This document shows positions 1-8,197 of a stretch of 64,000 nucleotides of DNA, piece after piece. The notes under the pieces were generated by a model. That model worked only from the letters and a program-made list of their open reading frames with translations. It had not been told where the DNA came from and ran no database searches. This DNA is from JAWKNZ01 sp041391425 (GTDB lineage: Bacteria; Bdellovibrionota_B; Oligoflexia; Oligoflexales; JAWKNZ01). Positions within the stretch are counted from its first letter, which is position 1; each line of letters starts with the position of its first letter. A program made the translations under genes and the position numbers. The stretch is taken from assembly GCA_041391425.1 (NCBI GenBank), contig JAWKNZ010000008.1, positions 124,001 to 188,000 of the forward strand. Direction: 5' to 3'.

Positions 1-175
1 CAACTATCCATTTATCGACAAGACCTACGTATGCAAAGCACAAATAACACTAAACTTCATCAAGACAAAGTCGGTCAATAAATATGTATATGGGATATAC
101 TTTTGTCCACACGATCCAAGCACAGGACAAAGAATTTGTGACAAACAAAATGCAATTAGCCGTTGCGGATTCTAA
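1..175 (+). CDS. 3' end of an unidentified Cys-rich protein (partial)
   Basis: The frame beginning at base 2 stays open for 57 codons to a TAA at 173-175; its 5' end lies outside the window. The visible residues hold four cysteines and end in SRCGF, with no internal stop. This composition fits an extracytoplasmic protein with disulfides, like the Cys-rich middle of the vWA protein that follows 23 bases later on the same strand, so the two may be co-transcribed. No family is recognised. The other two frames of this stretch are less protein-like. Confidence 0.5.
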   Translation, partial: NYPFIDKTYVCKAQITLNFIKTKSVNKYVYGIYFCPHDPSTGQRICDKQNAISRCGF

Positions 176-198
176 ATAAGCTTTGGGGAAATAAACAA

Positions 199-2895
199 AT
201 GTTTATAAAAAAGTGTGATATAAATCAAAAAGACAAGATGGTATACAAACGTACATTTGCTTTACTAAATATTTTCTTTTTGCCATTTTTTATGAGCTGT
301 AAGTTTAGTTCCGAGAATGCTCATCTCAAAAGGTTAAATGAAAACCTTACATTAGCGTCAACTGAAGAACTTAATGAAGCTCTTACACCAGGACAATGCC
401 TTGTGGAAGTAAAAAGAAAATTCGAAAATGATCTCACCACTCAAGAGATAGACATTGACAAAGATAAAAATTGGCTTCCACTCTCAGAAGCAACCCCTGA
501 ATTTGCATGGAGAGGAAGATTAGATATTGAAAAGAAAATCGTGACGGGTCCACCTCCTTTAACCTTGGCCATCCTTATTGATTCATCAGGATCTTTGAAA
601 ACCACCGACCCTGATATGAAGAGAAAAATAGGAGTAGAAAAACTCCTCGTAGACACAGGAAAAAATTTCAAAGGATTTTATGATCGATTAAAAATTAAGG
701 TGATTTCATTTGGTTACTGTGTAGTTAAGCAGGAAACGTTCACTGGCACAAGCACAGCCGATTATAATAGCTTTCTAAAAAAAATAGACCACAGAGATTT
801 CTATACACCAGAAAATGAAACTAATTATATCAATGCATTAAAGACGGCACATCAGTTTTTAACTCGCTATGGAGGAGAGGGTAAAACTACTAAGGCCCTT
901 TCACAAAATGAAACAAAAAAACAGTTGGTATTATTTTCAGACGGAATGCCCTGGATAAAACAAAGCGAAGTTTCCGATAACTGCCAACATACAGTAGAAA
1001 AACTAAAAACAATGCTAAATGAAGGTAATATAGCAACTTGGGATGATTTCATAGCTCATAAAGGTTCATGTTTTGAAGGCCATGAGCTCCCAAAATCTTG
1101 TACTGAAATCAAGCCAGAAGCGGATGGGTTAAGTGGCTTAGACCTCAAGTCATCTCTCGACCCCACAAATTTTCGGATGGCTATGGCCCATCATATCTAT
1201 TTTGCTAATAAATACTTGGCAAATTCAGGGATAAACTTTCATACAATTTTTCTAAACAATAAAAACTGCTGGGAACATGAAAATTCCAAAGACGAGCGTA
1301 TGAGAAAAGAATTCCAATATTTATGCAGTGAGCAAAACATTCTGCAATTTTTCTCTCAGCTCCAACAAACAGATCATACAAAAAACACATTAAAAACAGT
1401 AAGCAATGTCAACGACCTTGCTAATACATTTGGGAAAATAGCAGTAGATAATAGCAACTATGAATTTGACGAAGTCGAATATACATTTCCCTTACCCACT
1501 TTCCAATCTAAAACTGATGTAGGGCAGATCTGTATCCAAGATTCTTCAGGCTTCTCATGTAAATTAAGAAAAAAAGGTCTAAATGTTTCCGCTAAGCCGG
1601 TAGCAACAATTCCTACAAAGATAGCAGGCGAAGATGGTCAATACAACTTTCATCTTGATTTTAATAAGATGGCATCTGCTGGTGACTTAATAATTCACGC
1701 CAGCGATGTAGATAATGGCAACAAAAATCACAAATTTGCAATCAAATACAATCTACCTTTCAGCCGTTTTGAAGAAAAAGATATAGAAAAATCGGGTTTT
1801 AAGATTATCCAAGAAAATGATATAACCGGAAAAACTCCATCAAAAAATATATTGATTCAACTTAGTAAGAATGACTATAGAATTAGCTGTAAGACAGAAG
1901 TAAATATTAATTATGACTGTAAAAGAACAGATAATGATGAAATTATTCCTAATGGTGGTGGGTTCGAAACTGGAGAGATTTGCTACCATAAAGATAAATG
2001 CTCAGTCGCGATCCCCATGAGTGCGACATGCAAAAATGGAAAACTGATCATACCAGAAGGGTGTCCAAGTGAAGATTATAGTGACCGTCCATGTATTCTA
2101 CCTACTGGCAAGCCAAAAGTTTGCCCTCCAAATGAAGCCATAAAAAAACTTGGTAAAGTTGAAGAGCCATACTCTGTCATTGGTTACCGATATCCAGAAC
2201 ATGAAAACTGTGATTCAGTTAAAGGAGTCGTCACTTATTTTTGCAGACGTGATGGTAACTGGATTGTCTTAAACGAAAAAGGATCTGTTCCATATAAATA
2301 TCCTAAGTGCGTCAATATATCTCCTGTACCTATCCCAGGAAATAAGCCGACAATTACGCCAGTTCCTGTCATTCCTCCAAAGCCTACGTCAAAACCAGAG
2401 TATAATCCGGTAACAATACCTCCAGTCATACCTGTTCCAGTACAAAAGCCGACACCTCCCACTAGTCAAGAGCCTGTACCTATTCAAGATAATATACCGG
2501 GAAAATATACCAAACCAGAACCAACACCAGTCGATCCTGGAGAACCAATACCTTCAAATCCAGGGGGGTCCATACCAATAGATCCAAGCAGACCGACGCA
2601 TCCAGATCAACCCCCTCCATCAGTTGTTCCTGATGATGGGGGTGATGAGCCTTGGCCAAACCAAGGCACAAATCCACAAGTTATTTATCCACCTTTCATC
2701 CCCCAACCGGGACCAACAACAACTCAAAATCCCGGTACGGTCATTGGAGGCCCCACAACGATTCCAGGTGCAGGTGAACCCTATGGGCAAACTAATCCTG
2801 ATACAGGTGAGCCGTACCCCAATTCTACCTTTACAGGCAAACAGTCAGCGCCGATATCTTCCTCAGTCGAAGGCGAGATCATAAGCGGACCATAG
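199..2895 (+). CDS. Secreted vWA-domain protein with proline-rich C-terminal tail, probable lipoprotein
   Basis: The N-terminus is basic, then hydrophobic (TFALLNIFFLPFFMSC), ending in a Cys that could be lipidated, although the lipobox (FMSC) is not canonical. A von Willebrand factor A domain follows: the MIDAS motif DSSGS sits at about residue 128 and a second metal-site stretch SDGMP at about 300. A Cys-rich region (about 560-730) comes next. The last 180 residues are a Pro/Gly/Thr-rich, low-complexity tail of PVP/PTP/PGP type, as in wall- or surface-spanning stalks. vWA domains bind protein ligands through a metal ion, so an adhesive or surface role is likely but unproven. I chose ATG 199 because GGGGA lies nine bases upstream; the frame is open from a TTG at 163, and ATG 238 is an alternative that starts directly at the signal peptide. 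Confidence 0.75.
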   Translation: MFIKKCDINQKDKMVYKRTFALLNIFFLPFFMSCKFSSENAHLKRLNENLTLASTEELNEALTPGQCLVEVKRKFENDLTTQEIDIDKDKNWLPLSEATPEFAWRGRLDIEKKIVTGPPPLTLAILIDSSGSLKTTDPDMKRKIGVEKLLVDTGKNFKGFYDRLKIKVISFGYCVVKQETFTGTSTADYNSFLKKIDHRDFYTPENETNYINALKTAHQFLTRYGGEGKTTKALSQNETKKQLVLFSDGMPWIKQSEVSDNCQHTVEKLKTMLNEGNIATWDDFIAHKGSCFEGHELPKSCTEIKPEADGLSGLDLKSSLDPTNFRMAMAHHIYFANKYLANSGINFHTIFLNNKNCWEHENSKDERMRKEFQYLCSEQNILQFFSQLQQTDHTKNTLKTVSNVNDLANTFGKIAVDNSNYEFDEVEYTFPLPTFQSKTDVGQICIQDSSGFSCKLRKKGLNVSAKPVATIPTKIAGEDGQYNFHLDFNKMASAGDLIIHASDVDNGNKNHKFAIKYNLPFSRFEEKDIEKSGFKIIQENDITGKTPSKNILIQLSKNDYRISCKTEVNINYDCKRTDNDEIIPNGGGFETGEICYHKDKCSVAIPMSATCKNGKLIIPEGCPSEDYSDRPCILPTGKPKVCPPNEAIKKLGKVEEPYSVIGYRYPEHENCDSVKGVVTYFCRRDGNWIVLNEKGSVPYKYPKCVNISPVPIPGNKPTITPVPVIPPKPTSKPEYNPVTIPPVIPVPVQKPTPPTSQEPVPIQDNIPGKYTKPEPTPVDPGEPIPSNPGGSIPIDPSRPTHPDQPPPSVVPDDGGDEPWPNQGTNPQVIYPPFIPQPGPTTTQNPGTVIGGPTTIPGAGEPYGQTNPDTGEPYPNSTFTGKQSAPISSSVEGEIISGP

Positions 2896-2946
2896 TATGT
2901 TAACTATTAATACCGCTTACGACTAAAAAATGGCCAATATTCGACT

Positions 2947-3158
2947 TTTCTAGCCGGTTGCAGCATTGCTTCATCGTCAAGAAATCCCCATGTACCAGCA
3001 TGTACACTACGATTTTCCACCACCTAGCACCTAGCACCTAGCACCTAGCACCTAGCACCTAGCACCTAGCACCTAGCACCTAGCACCTAGCACCTAGCAC
3101 CCGACCGAACTCTAAGTCCGATGAAAATACTACAGTTTTTTTTCAAAAAATTTCAGAT
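2947..3158 (+). repeat. Dispersed intergenic repeat, copy 1 (with heptamer expansion)
   Basis: This stretch matches, in inverse orientation, the stretch 15120-15265. Shared blocks in order are TTTCTAGCCGGTTGC, GTTGCTTC, GAAATCC, CATGTACCA, CATGTACAC, then after the variable middle GAAAATACTACAGTTTTT and CAAAAAATTTCAGAT. The two copies differ most in the centre, where this copy carries the CACCTAG tandem array. No open frame is conserved, so it looks like a non-coding repeat family. Confidence 0.75.
3021..3100 (+). repeat. Tandem heptamer array (CACCTAG)n, 11 perfect copies
   Basis: Eleven uninterrupted copies of the 7-mer CACCTAG run from 3021 to 3097, followed by a partial CAC. The array sits inside the dispersed repeat at 2947-3158. 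The other copy of that repeat has only one related unit (CGCCTAGCACCTGAG) at this place, so the array looks like a local slippage expansion. It lies outside any gene. Confidence 0.95.
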
Positions 3159-3178
3159 TCCAGGTAAGCTCGTTCATC

Positions 3179-3603
3179 CTAGGAATTGCTTGCAAAATAC
3201 CCAGATAATTTACTAACCAGAATTTTCTGAGCTATAAACTCATAACCAAATTCTTGCTTGGCTTTGTTAGAATTATGAGCTTTGCAAAGGACTTGCAAAT
3301 TAGAGATTGCATGGTTTCCACCTCTTGCAAATGGAGCAATATGATCTATTTCAAGGCAAGTTTTTGCCGAACACCCACCTGCATACGTAAATAACTCGGC
3401 CCGTCTTCTAACCCCAACTCTTGCTGGCAGAAAGTAAAAATGCTGTTATATCCATAGTCCAGAAATCCTCGGCGGCTACGAAGCTCGGAAAGAAAAGCAA
3501 TCAGAGCAACTTCAGACTTGCGCTCTTTATCACGCACCTTTTTACAATTTAAAATCAACGCTTCGGTTGTTAATTTTTTTAGCTGGGCTAGTCTTTCTTT
3601 CAT
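3179..3603 (-). pseudogene. HNH endonuclease pseudogene with internal deletion
   Basis: The N-terminal 80 or so codons (from ATG 3603) read as the helical start of the HNH endonuclease family common in Bdellovibrio relatives, with features such as RRGFLDYGYNSIF and ELGLEDG. The frame then ends at 3346. In a different frame, from about 3375 to the stop at 3179-3181, the minus strand encodes the HNH core: GGCSAKTCLEIDHIAPF, then GGN, NLQVLC and HNSNKA, the metal-binding and catalytic part. The junction is at about 3370, where YLRMQ would run straight into GGCSAKT. Roughly 150-200 codons of the usual middle region are missing and the two parts are out of frame, so the gene is broken. Confidence 0.8.
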
Positions 3604-3948
3604 TGCTTTTACCTCTGTCTTATAGACTCAATCAAATAATAAAAAGACTATAACACAAGGTTTTTACGCCCCTAAGGATTGCCTTTCGTAAGCGTTTTTA
3701 TAATTTTTAAAATTTAAAGAGAATAAAGGAAGCAACTCTAGTCAGCTAGCTCATATGAGTTTTATAGATAGAAAATAAAGAAAGATATAACGCCTCGATT
3801 TACTAGCCTGCCAAAAGGTGTCAAGGAAAAAGATCTAAAATCTATATTTTCTTTGATTTTCACCCTATTTTTCACCAAGTTTTTAGAAACAAGAAGCCTA
3901 GGCCCTCGTTCGTACGAGCGTTTGACTGTTTTGATAACAGAATTTCCC

Positions 3949-4017
3949 GTCATTCTGAGCCAAAGGCGAAGAATCTCAAGCCTTGTTAATCATGCTTAAC
4001 AAGCCTGAGGATGATTT
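3949..4017. repeat. Degenerate REP-like palindrome
   Basis: The left edge GTCATTCTGAGCC followed by GCGAAGAATCTC resembles the core of the 165-bp MITE in this window (GTCATCCTGAGTGAAGCGAAGGATCT), and the right edge GAGGATGATT is its rough complement. Between them is a clean hairpin, CTTGTTAA-TCATGC-TTAACAAG. It may be an old, decayed member of the same palindrome class. Confidence 0.4.
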
Positions 4018-4171
4018 CAATGTTTTTCCATAGCAGTCCACAGCTCCCATAGTTTTGCATAGTCACTGAAATATCGCTTTCGCATAAAAATACTGGGTTA
4101 GTAAAATACCTCTGCAATTCATTGCCACGACTGAGCTATGGGAGGCTGTGGATAGGCCTGGACAACTATTG
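4018..4171. repeat. Candidate decayed MITE with ~35-bp imperfect terminal inverted repeats
   Basis: The left arm 4018-4052 starts CAAT and ends CCACAGCTCCCATAG. The right arm 4136-4171, read on the other strand, starts CAAT and ends CCACAGCCTCCCATAG. The inner halves match almost perfectly and the outer halves only partly. The arms enclose 83 bases without a gene. No clear target duplication is visible, so this is only a candidate. Confidence 0.4.
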
Positions 4172-4518
4172 ATATCGTCATGCAAATTTTTTGGAGCTTC
4201 ATTATTTATAGTGACGATACCAACAGTTGCCCACCCCTAACCACAAGCCAATGACTGCTGCTTTTAAAATAAATTTTTGGTTCCTTTGATTAGAGGTATT
4301 TTGTTTGTTCTTAAAAATATGTGGGTTTATGCTAGAAGGGCAATATGGCTTTAGGGCGCTTGAGACTATAATAAATCACCATTCACCAAAAAAATCTCAA
4401 ATAATTACAACAGTGTGGAGAAACTTCGAAGCAGAACAAGAATATGAATCTTTCCTAATACCAAAAAAGATATAATGCCACCTTATGACTTCTAAATGAA
4501 AAGCTTAATGCAGATACT

Positions 4519-5574
4519 TTAGGATACTTCAATCTCTCCGATTTCACGATTATCTAGCATATAATTACTCAACCTGCTGGTATTACTAATAGAATCAAAA
4601 TCAATCGGATAACGAAGCTCCATACTACTAACACAGTTTCTTCCAGCCCGTTTGCTTCTATACAGCATAAGATCGGCAAGTTTAATCAGATCATTTTCAG
4701 GCCCTTTAAACCCTGGCTTTGCCCATGAAACCCCGACGCTACAAGTAACTGAGACCTTAAATCCGTCAAATTCAAAAGTTGCCGATTCAATTTTTTCTCT
4801 AAGCTCGAGTGCTTTATGAATTGCATATTCCATTTCAGGGACTTCACTACATACGATAAATTCATCGCCACCATAGCGAGCTGCCAGGTCTTCGTGCCCG
4901 AGTACACTGCAATCTCTAATTAATTTCCCTACTTCACTAATTACATGACTTCCTACCAAATGATTTTTGTTATCATTAACTGACTTAAAGTTATCCAAAT
5001 CCAGCATGATGACCGACAGACCTACGTCTCCTTTTAAACACTTAATCATTGACGTTTGATAATGCTTTTTAAAACAACGCATATTAGCCATTTCAGTGAG
5101 CTCATCTGTAAGCGTCATCATTCTTAATTTATAATTTGCACGACGCAGTTCGTCAGTCATAAACTTAAGTCTTAAAACAGTATTAATCCTTGCCAAAAGC
5201 TCTTCTGGAGAACAATTTTCTCTCACAAAATCATCTGCACCTTGATTTAAACACTCGACAGATAAACGGTCAACATCGTTATCATTTAAATTTCCTGAAA
5301 TAAAAATAATCCCAGTATGCCGTTCGCTTTCATTTGCACGAATCCAACGGCATACATCTCTACTTGGGATTCCAGTAATTTTTGCATTAATTATGAATAA
5401 ATCAGGGTGTGCAGAATCAAATAAATAGCAAGCTTCATTCCCAGAGCTAGCAGACAAAACTTCCAACGGTCCAAGGTAACTAGAAGATTTAATAAGATTC
5501 TGAAGACGCCGAGCCTGATAGCAATTTGATTCAACAATTGCAATCTTAAGTGTACGATTTGAAAAATCCAGCAT
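4519..5574 (-). CDS. Receiver-like/GGDEF diguanylate cyclase
   Basis: Residues about 10-130 have the fold pattern of a response-regulator receiver, and about 155-320 form a GGDEF domain with the intact signature RYGGDEF near residue 236, which makes cyclic di-GMP from two GTP. The receiver is degenerate. The phosphoacceptor Asp is replaced by Asn (FIINAKITG, residue 64), the acidic pair near the start is reduced to one Glu (IVESN), and the conserved Lys is Arg (DFVRE). It therefore probably senses something other than phosphorylation, or only dimerises the protein. The I-site RxxD before GGDEF is absent (GHED), so product inhibition through that site is unlikely. The start could be ATG 5574 or the GTG one codon earlier at 5577, with AGAGG upstream. 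No partner gene is adjacent. Confidence 0.85.
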   Translation of the reverse strand: MLDFSNRTLKIAIVESNCYQARRLQNLIKSSSYLGPLEVLSASSGNEACYLFDSAHPDLFIINAKITGIPSRDVCRWIRANESERHTGIIFISGNLNDNDVDRLSVECLNQGADDFVRENCSPEELLARINTVLRLKFMTDELRRANYKLRMMTLTDELTEMANMRCFKKHYQTSMIKCLKGDVGLSVIMLDLDNFKSVNDNKNHLVGSHVISEVGKLIRDCSVLGHEDLAARYGGDEFIVCSEVPEMEYAIHKALELREKIESATFEFDGFKVSVTCSVGVSWAKPGFKGPENDLIKLADLMLYRSKRAGRNCVSSMELRYPIDFDSISNTSRLSNYMLDNREIGEIEVS

Positions 5575-6082
5575 CACCGTTTTTAACCTCTATACTGATG
5601 GCTGGTGAAATTAGAATCTATTTTCATTCCCCCTCGCAGCTCTATCGTCGATTCACTTAAAATCTTTACAATTAAAACCTATTTATTCGATTTAAAAAGT
5701 AATAATAATAAGTTATCTATACGATATTTCCATAAACATCGCATGCCTCTATAAACTCAAAGATTATTGTAAAAATATAAGCCAATTCCACCTACTTTGA
5801 ATATGGTAAATATTACCTACTTATACGGCTATATCTAACTATAATTAAAATACATAAATAGTTTATAATATAATCAATCTAAGGGGCATCTGACATGTAG
5901 AATATTAAAAAACAAATAGAGAAAATACAGAAACCCAATACACATGATGACAACTTTTCATCTGATGATATATCACAAAGACAAAAAGATAGCAGACAGT
6001 CTCTAATTATGCCTCAACTGTAGAGCATTTATTCGTAAATATATACCGCGATCATTTAACCCCAAAGAAGAAATATCTTAGC
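5575..6082. other. Gene-free stretch upstream of the PBP gene
   Basis: This 508-base A+T-rich stretch separates the divergent GGDEF and PBP genes and should carry both promoters. I see a TATAAT at about 5867 but no convincing -35 partner. A plus-strand frame of about 41 codons ending at about 6022 is protein-like in composition but lacks a start codon (its only ATG is followed at once by TAG), so I do not call it. Confidence 0.4.
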
Positions 6083-8188
6083 ATGTTAAGTGAAGGAAAA
6101 AAAATTACAGAAAATCCATTTTTGCAAAAGGAAGGCATGATTAAGCCTAGTCTTACCCGTCGTATTATCCTCGGTGTATTTCTGGCTGCATTCTTATCCA
6201 TTCTCGGGATATCTAGCGCCATCTACCTTTGGCTAGATGAACTCGGTGTTCTTAAAACTAATAAACAAGATCTATCTATCATCCTCGATTGGAAATCTCC
6301 TGATAATTCACTAGTGTTTGATAAAAATGGAAACAAAATTGGGGAGTTTTTTAGTAACTATCATATATTTGTTCCATTTGAAAAAATACCTCCTAGCCTG
6401 ATAAACTCTATCATTGCAATCGAAGACAAAAATTTCTGGTATCACAATGGCATCGATATAAAAGCAATAACACGAGCTGGGCTTGCTTTCATCAAAAACC
6501 AAGGGATAATAACTCAAGGTGCATCCACGATCACTCAGCAAGTAGTGCGACATTTTTTATTAAGCAATGAAAAATCAATTACTAGAAAAATAAAAGAAAT
6601 TTCTCTGGCAATAGCATTAGAAAAATATATGTCCAAGAAACGAATCCTTGAGATATATACAAATGCACTTTATCTAGGTCATGGTTCTTATGGTGTTGGA
6701 TCTGCCGCTTGGAGATATTTTGGGAAGCCCATAGAAAAAATTGAAGAACATGAGTCAGCTATACTAGCAGGGTTATTTCAGCTACCCAGCCACTATGATC
6801 CCCATAAAAACCCCGAAGGCGCTAAAGAGAGGCAAAAACTCGTCCTAAAATCTCTAGTAAGAAATGGAAAAATATCTCTAAAAAAAGCCAAACAATTGGC
6901 TAAAAGAGAACTAAAGTATAAAAAATATGAATCTATATACGGAAAAAAATCACCATACTTTATCGACTATATAAAGGAACAGGCAACAAAGCTTATAAAA
7001 AATCTAAATTCAATTAAAAATCACGGCCTACGAATTTATACAACTCTAGACCCAATCATGCAAAACTATGCTGAAAACGCCATCATGCAAAATGCTCATA
7101 TTCTAAAAAAAGCAGAAAACAAGACTGTTCCCAAAAGAAACACCTCTGGCGGATGGAATAATCGACGTATAGAAGCTGCAATAATCGTCACCTCTTCAAA
7201 AAATGGTAATATTTTAGCAATGGTAGGGGGACGAGATTATGAGAAATCAAAATTCAATAGAACAACCGATGCCTTAAGGTCTCCTGGCTCTTCATTTAAA
7301 CCAATTGTCTATTCTTACGCACTTGAACGAGGAAAAAAATGGAGTGACGTCGTTTATGTCTCCCCAGTAACTGTTGATGGAAATTACCGCCCTCGCAACC
7401 CAAAAAATGAGTATCTCACCGAATCCACTCTGCAAAGAGCTTTCTACAAATCTATGAATGCTCCCACTATAAGCATAAGTGAGCAATTAGGTGTTAGCAA
7501 CATCATTGAACATGCCAAAAGATTAGGGATAACTTCTCCTATAAAAAATGAATATGGAACCGCATTGGGAAGCTCCGAAGTAACCATGATAGAAATGGCT
7601 AAAGTCTACTCTACATTTGCAAACTCAGGAGTCAGGGTAGGTCAGTCAGCAATCAGCAAAATAACCGATCGAGAGGGGAATATACTATATCAACAGCCTC
7701 CTCTAGAAGAAAGATCAGAAAAAGTCATGTCTCCTCAAATTTCATACTTAATAACACAGGGAATGAGATCGGTATTACAATATGGCACTGGTTATCATGC
7801 TGCATCATTATCAAAATGGGCTGTAGGTAAAACTGGAACTTCTAATGAATCAAAAGACAATTGGTTTTGTGGTTACACATCCGATATTACTGCAATTGTT
7901 TGGGTTGGAACCGATGACTATACTGGATTGGCTGGCAATATGCGTGGATCGGTTCTCGCACTGCCGATTTGGGAAAAATTCATGCATTCAGTAATTGATA
8001 CTAAAGAACCAAAAGATTTTGCTGAACCTTCAGGCATTGTATCTGAAATAATAAACCCTAAGTATGGAAATAAATCCAAAGATGGAATTAAAATGTGGTT
8101 CACCGAACATAATGTTCCAAAAAACAAACTTTCACCACTCGAATATTTACAAACGAGTGAGAATTATAGAAATATATTTTCTAGATAG
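6083..8188 (+). CDS. mrcA: Bifunctional class A penicillin-binding protein (PBP1A family)
   Basis: Polymerises lipid II into glycan strands and cross-links the peptides in the periplasm. An N-terminal membrane anchor lies at about residues 28-51. The GT51 glycosyltransferase domain (about 85-255) has the catalytic motif EDKNFWYHNG (Glu114) and the second motif QGASTITQQ. The transpeptidase domain (about 360-630) has all three penicillin-binding motifs: SSFK (Ser403), SMN (457-459) and KTGT (583-586). At 701 residues it is shorter than E. coli PBP1A and lacks the inserted OB domain, as in many non-enteric forms. ATG 6137 (codon 19), preceded by AAGGAAGG, is an alternative start with a better ribosome site. 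The next gene, nine bases downstream, encodes a likely periplasmic partner. Confidence 0.92.
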   Translation: MLSEGKKITENPFLQKEGMIKPSLTRRIILGVFLAAFLSILGISSAIYLWLDELGVLKTNKQDLSIILDWKSPDNSLVFDKNGNKIGEFFSNYHIFVPFEKIPPSLINSIIAIEDKNFWYHNGIDIKAITRAGLAFIKNQGIITQGASTITQQVVRHFLLSNEKSITRKIKEISLAIALEKYMSKKRILEIYTNALYLGHGSYGVGSAAWRYFGKPIEKIEEHESAILAGLFQLPSHYDPHKNPEGAKERQKLVLKSLVRNGKISLKKAKQLAKRELKYKKYESIYGKKSPYFIDYIKEQATKLIKNLNSIKNHGLRIYTTLDPIMQNYAENAIMQNAHILKKAENKTVPKRNTSGGWNNRRIEAAIIVTSSKNGNILAMVGGRDYEKSKFNRTTDALRSPGSSFKPIVYSYALERGKKWSDVVYVSPVTVDGNYRPRNPKNEYLTESTLQRAFYKSMNAPTISISEQLGVSNIIEHAKRLGITSPIKNEYGTALGSSEVTMIEMAKVYSTFANSGVRVGQSAISKITDREGNILYQQPPLEERSEKVMSPQISYLITQGMRSVLQYGTGYHAASLSKWAVGKTGTSNESKDNWFCGYTSDITAIVWVGTDDYTGLAGNMRGSVLALPIWEKFMHSVIDTKEPKDFAEPSGIVSEIINPKYGNKSKDGIKMWFTEHNVPKNKLSPLEYLQTSENYRNIFSR

Positions 8189-8197
8189 GTTTAGCAC

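Larger units (their letters stand above)
3604..4518. other. Gene-free 0.9-kb stretch with palindromic DNA
   Basis: No convincing gene is visible on either strand. The short minus-strand frame at 3762-3953 has no family resemblance and overlaps palindromic DNA. The stretch holds two inverted-repeat structures, at 3949-4017 and 4018-4171, annotated separately. The remaining 350 bases up to the GGDEF gene show nothing I can name. Confidence 0.6.

Noticed and set aside
3021..3100. CRISPR-like direct repeats
   Set aside because: Units are 7 bp with no spacers; it is a simple tandem array.
3762..3953. 63-codon minus-strand frame
   Set aside because: No ribosome site, no family resemblance, and it overlaps repeat-like DNA.
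5893..6022. 41-codon plus-strand frame upstream of the PBP gene
   Set aside because: Protein-like composition but no start codon; the only ATG is followed directly by TAG.
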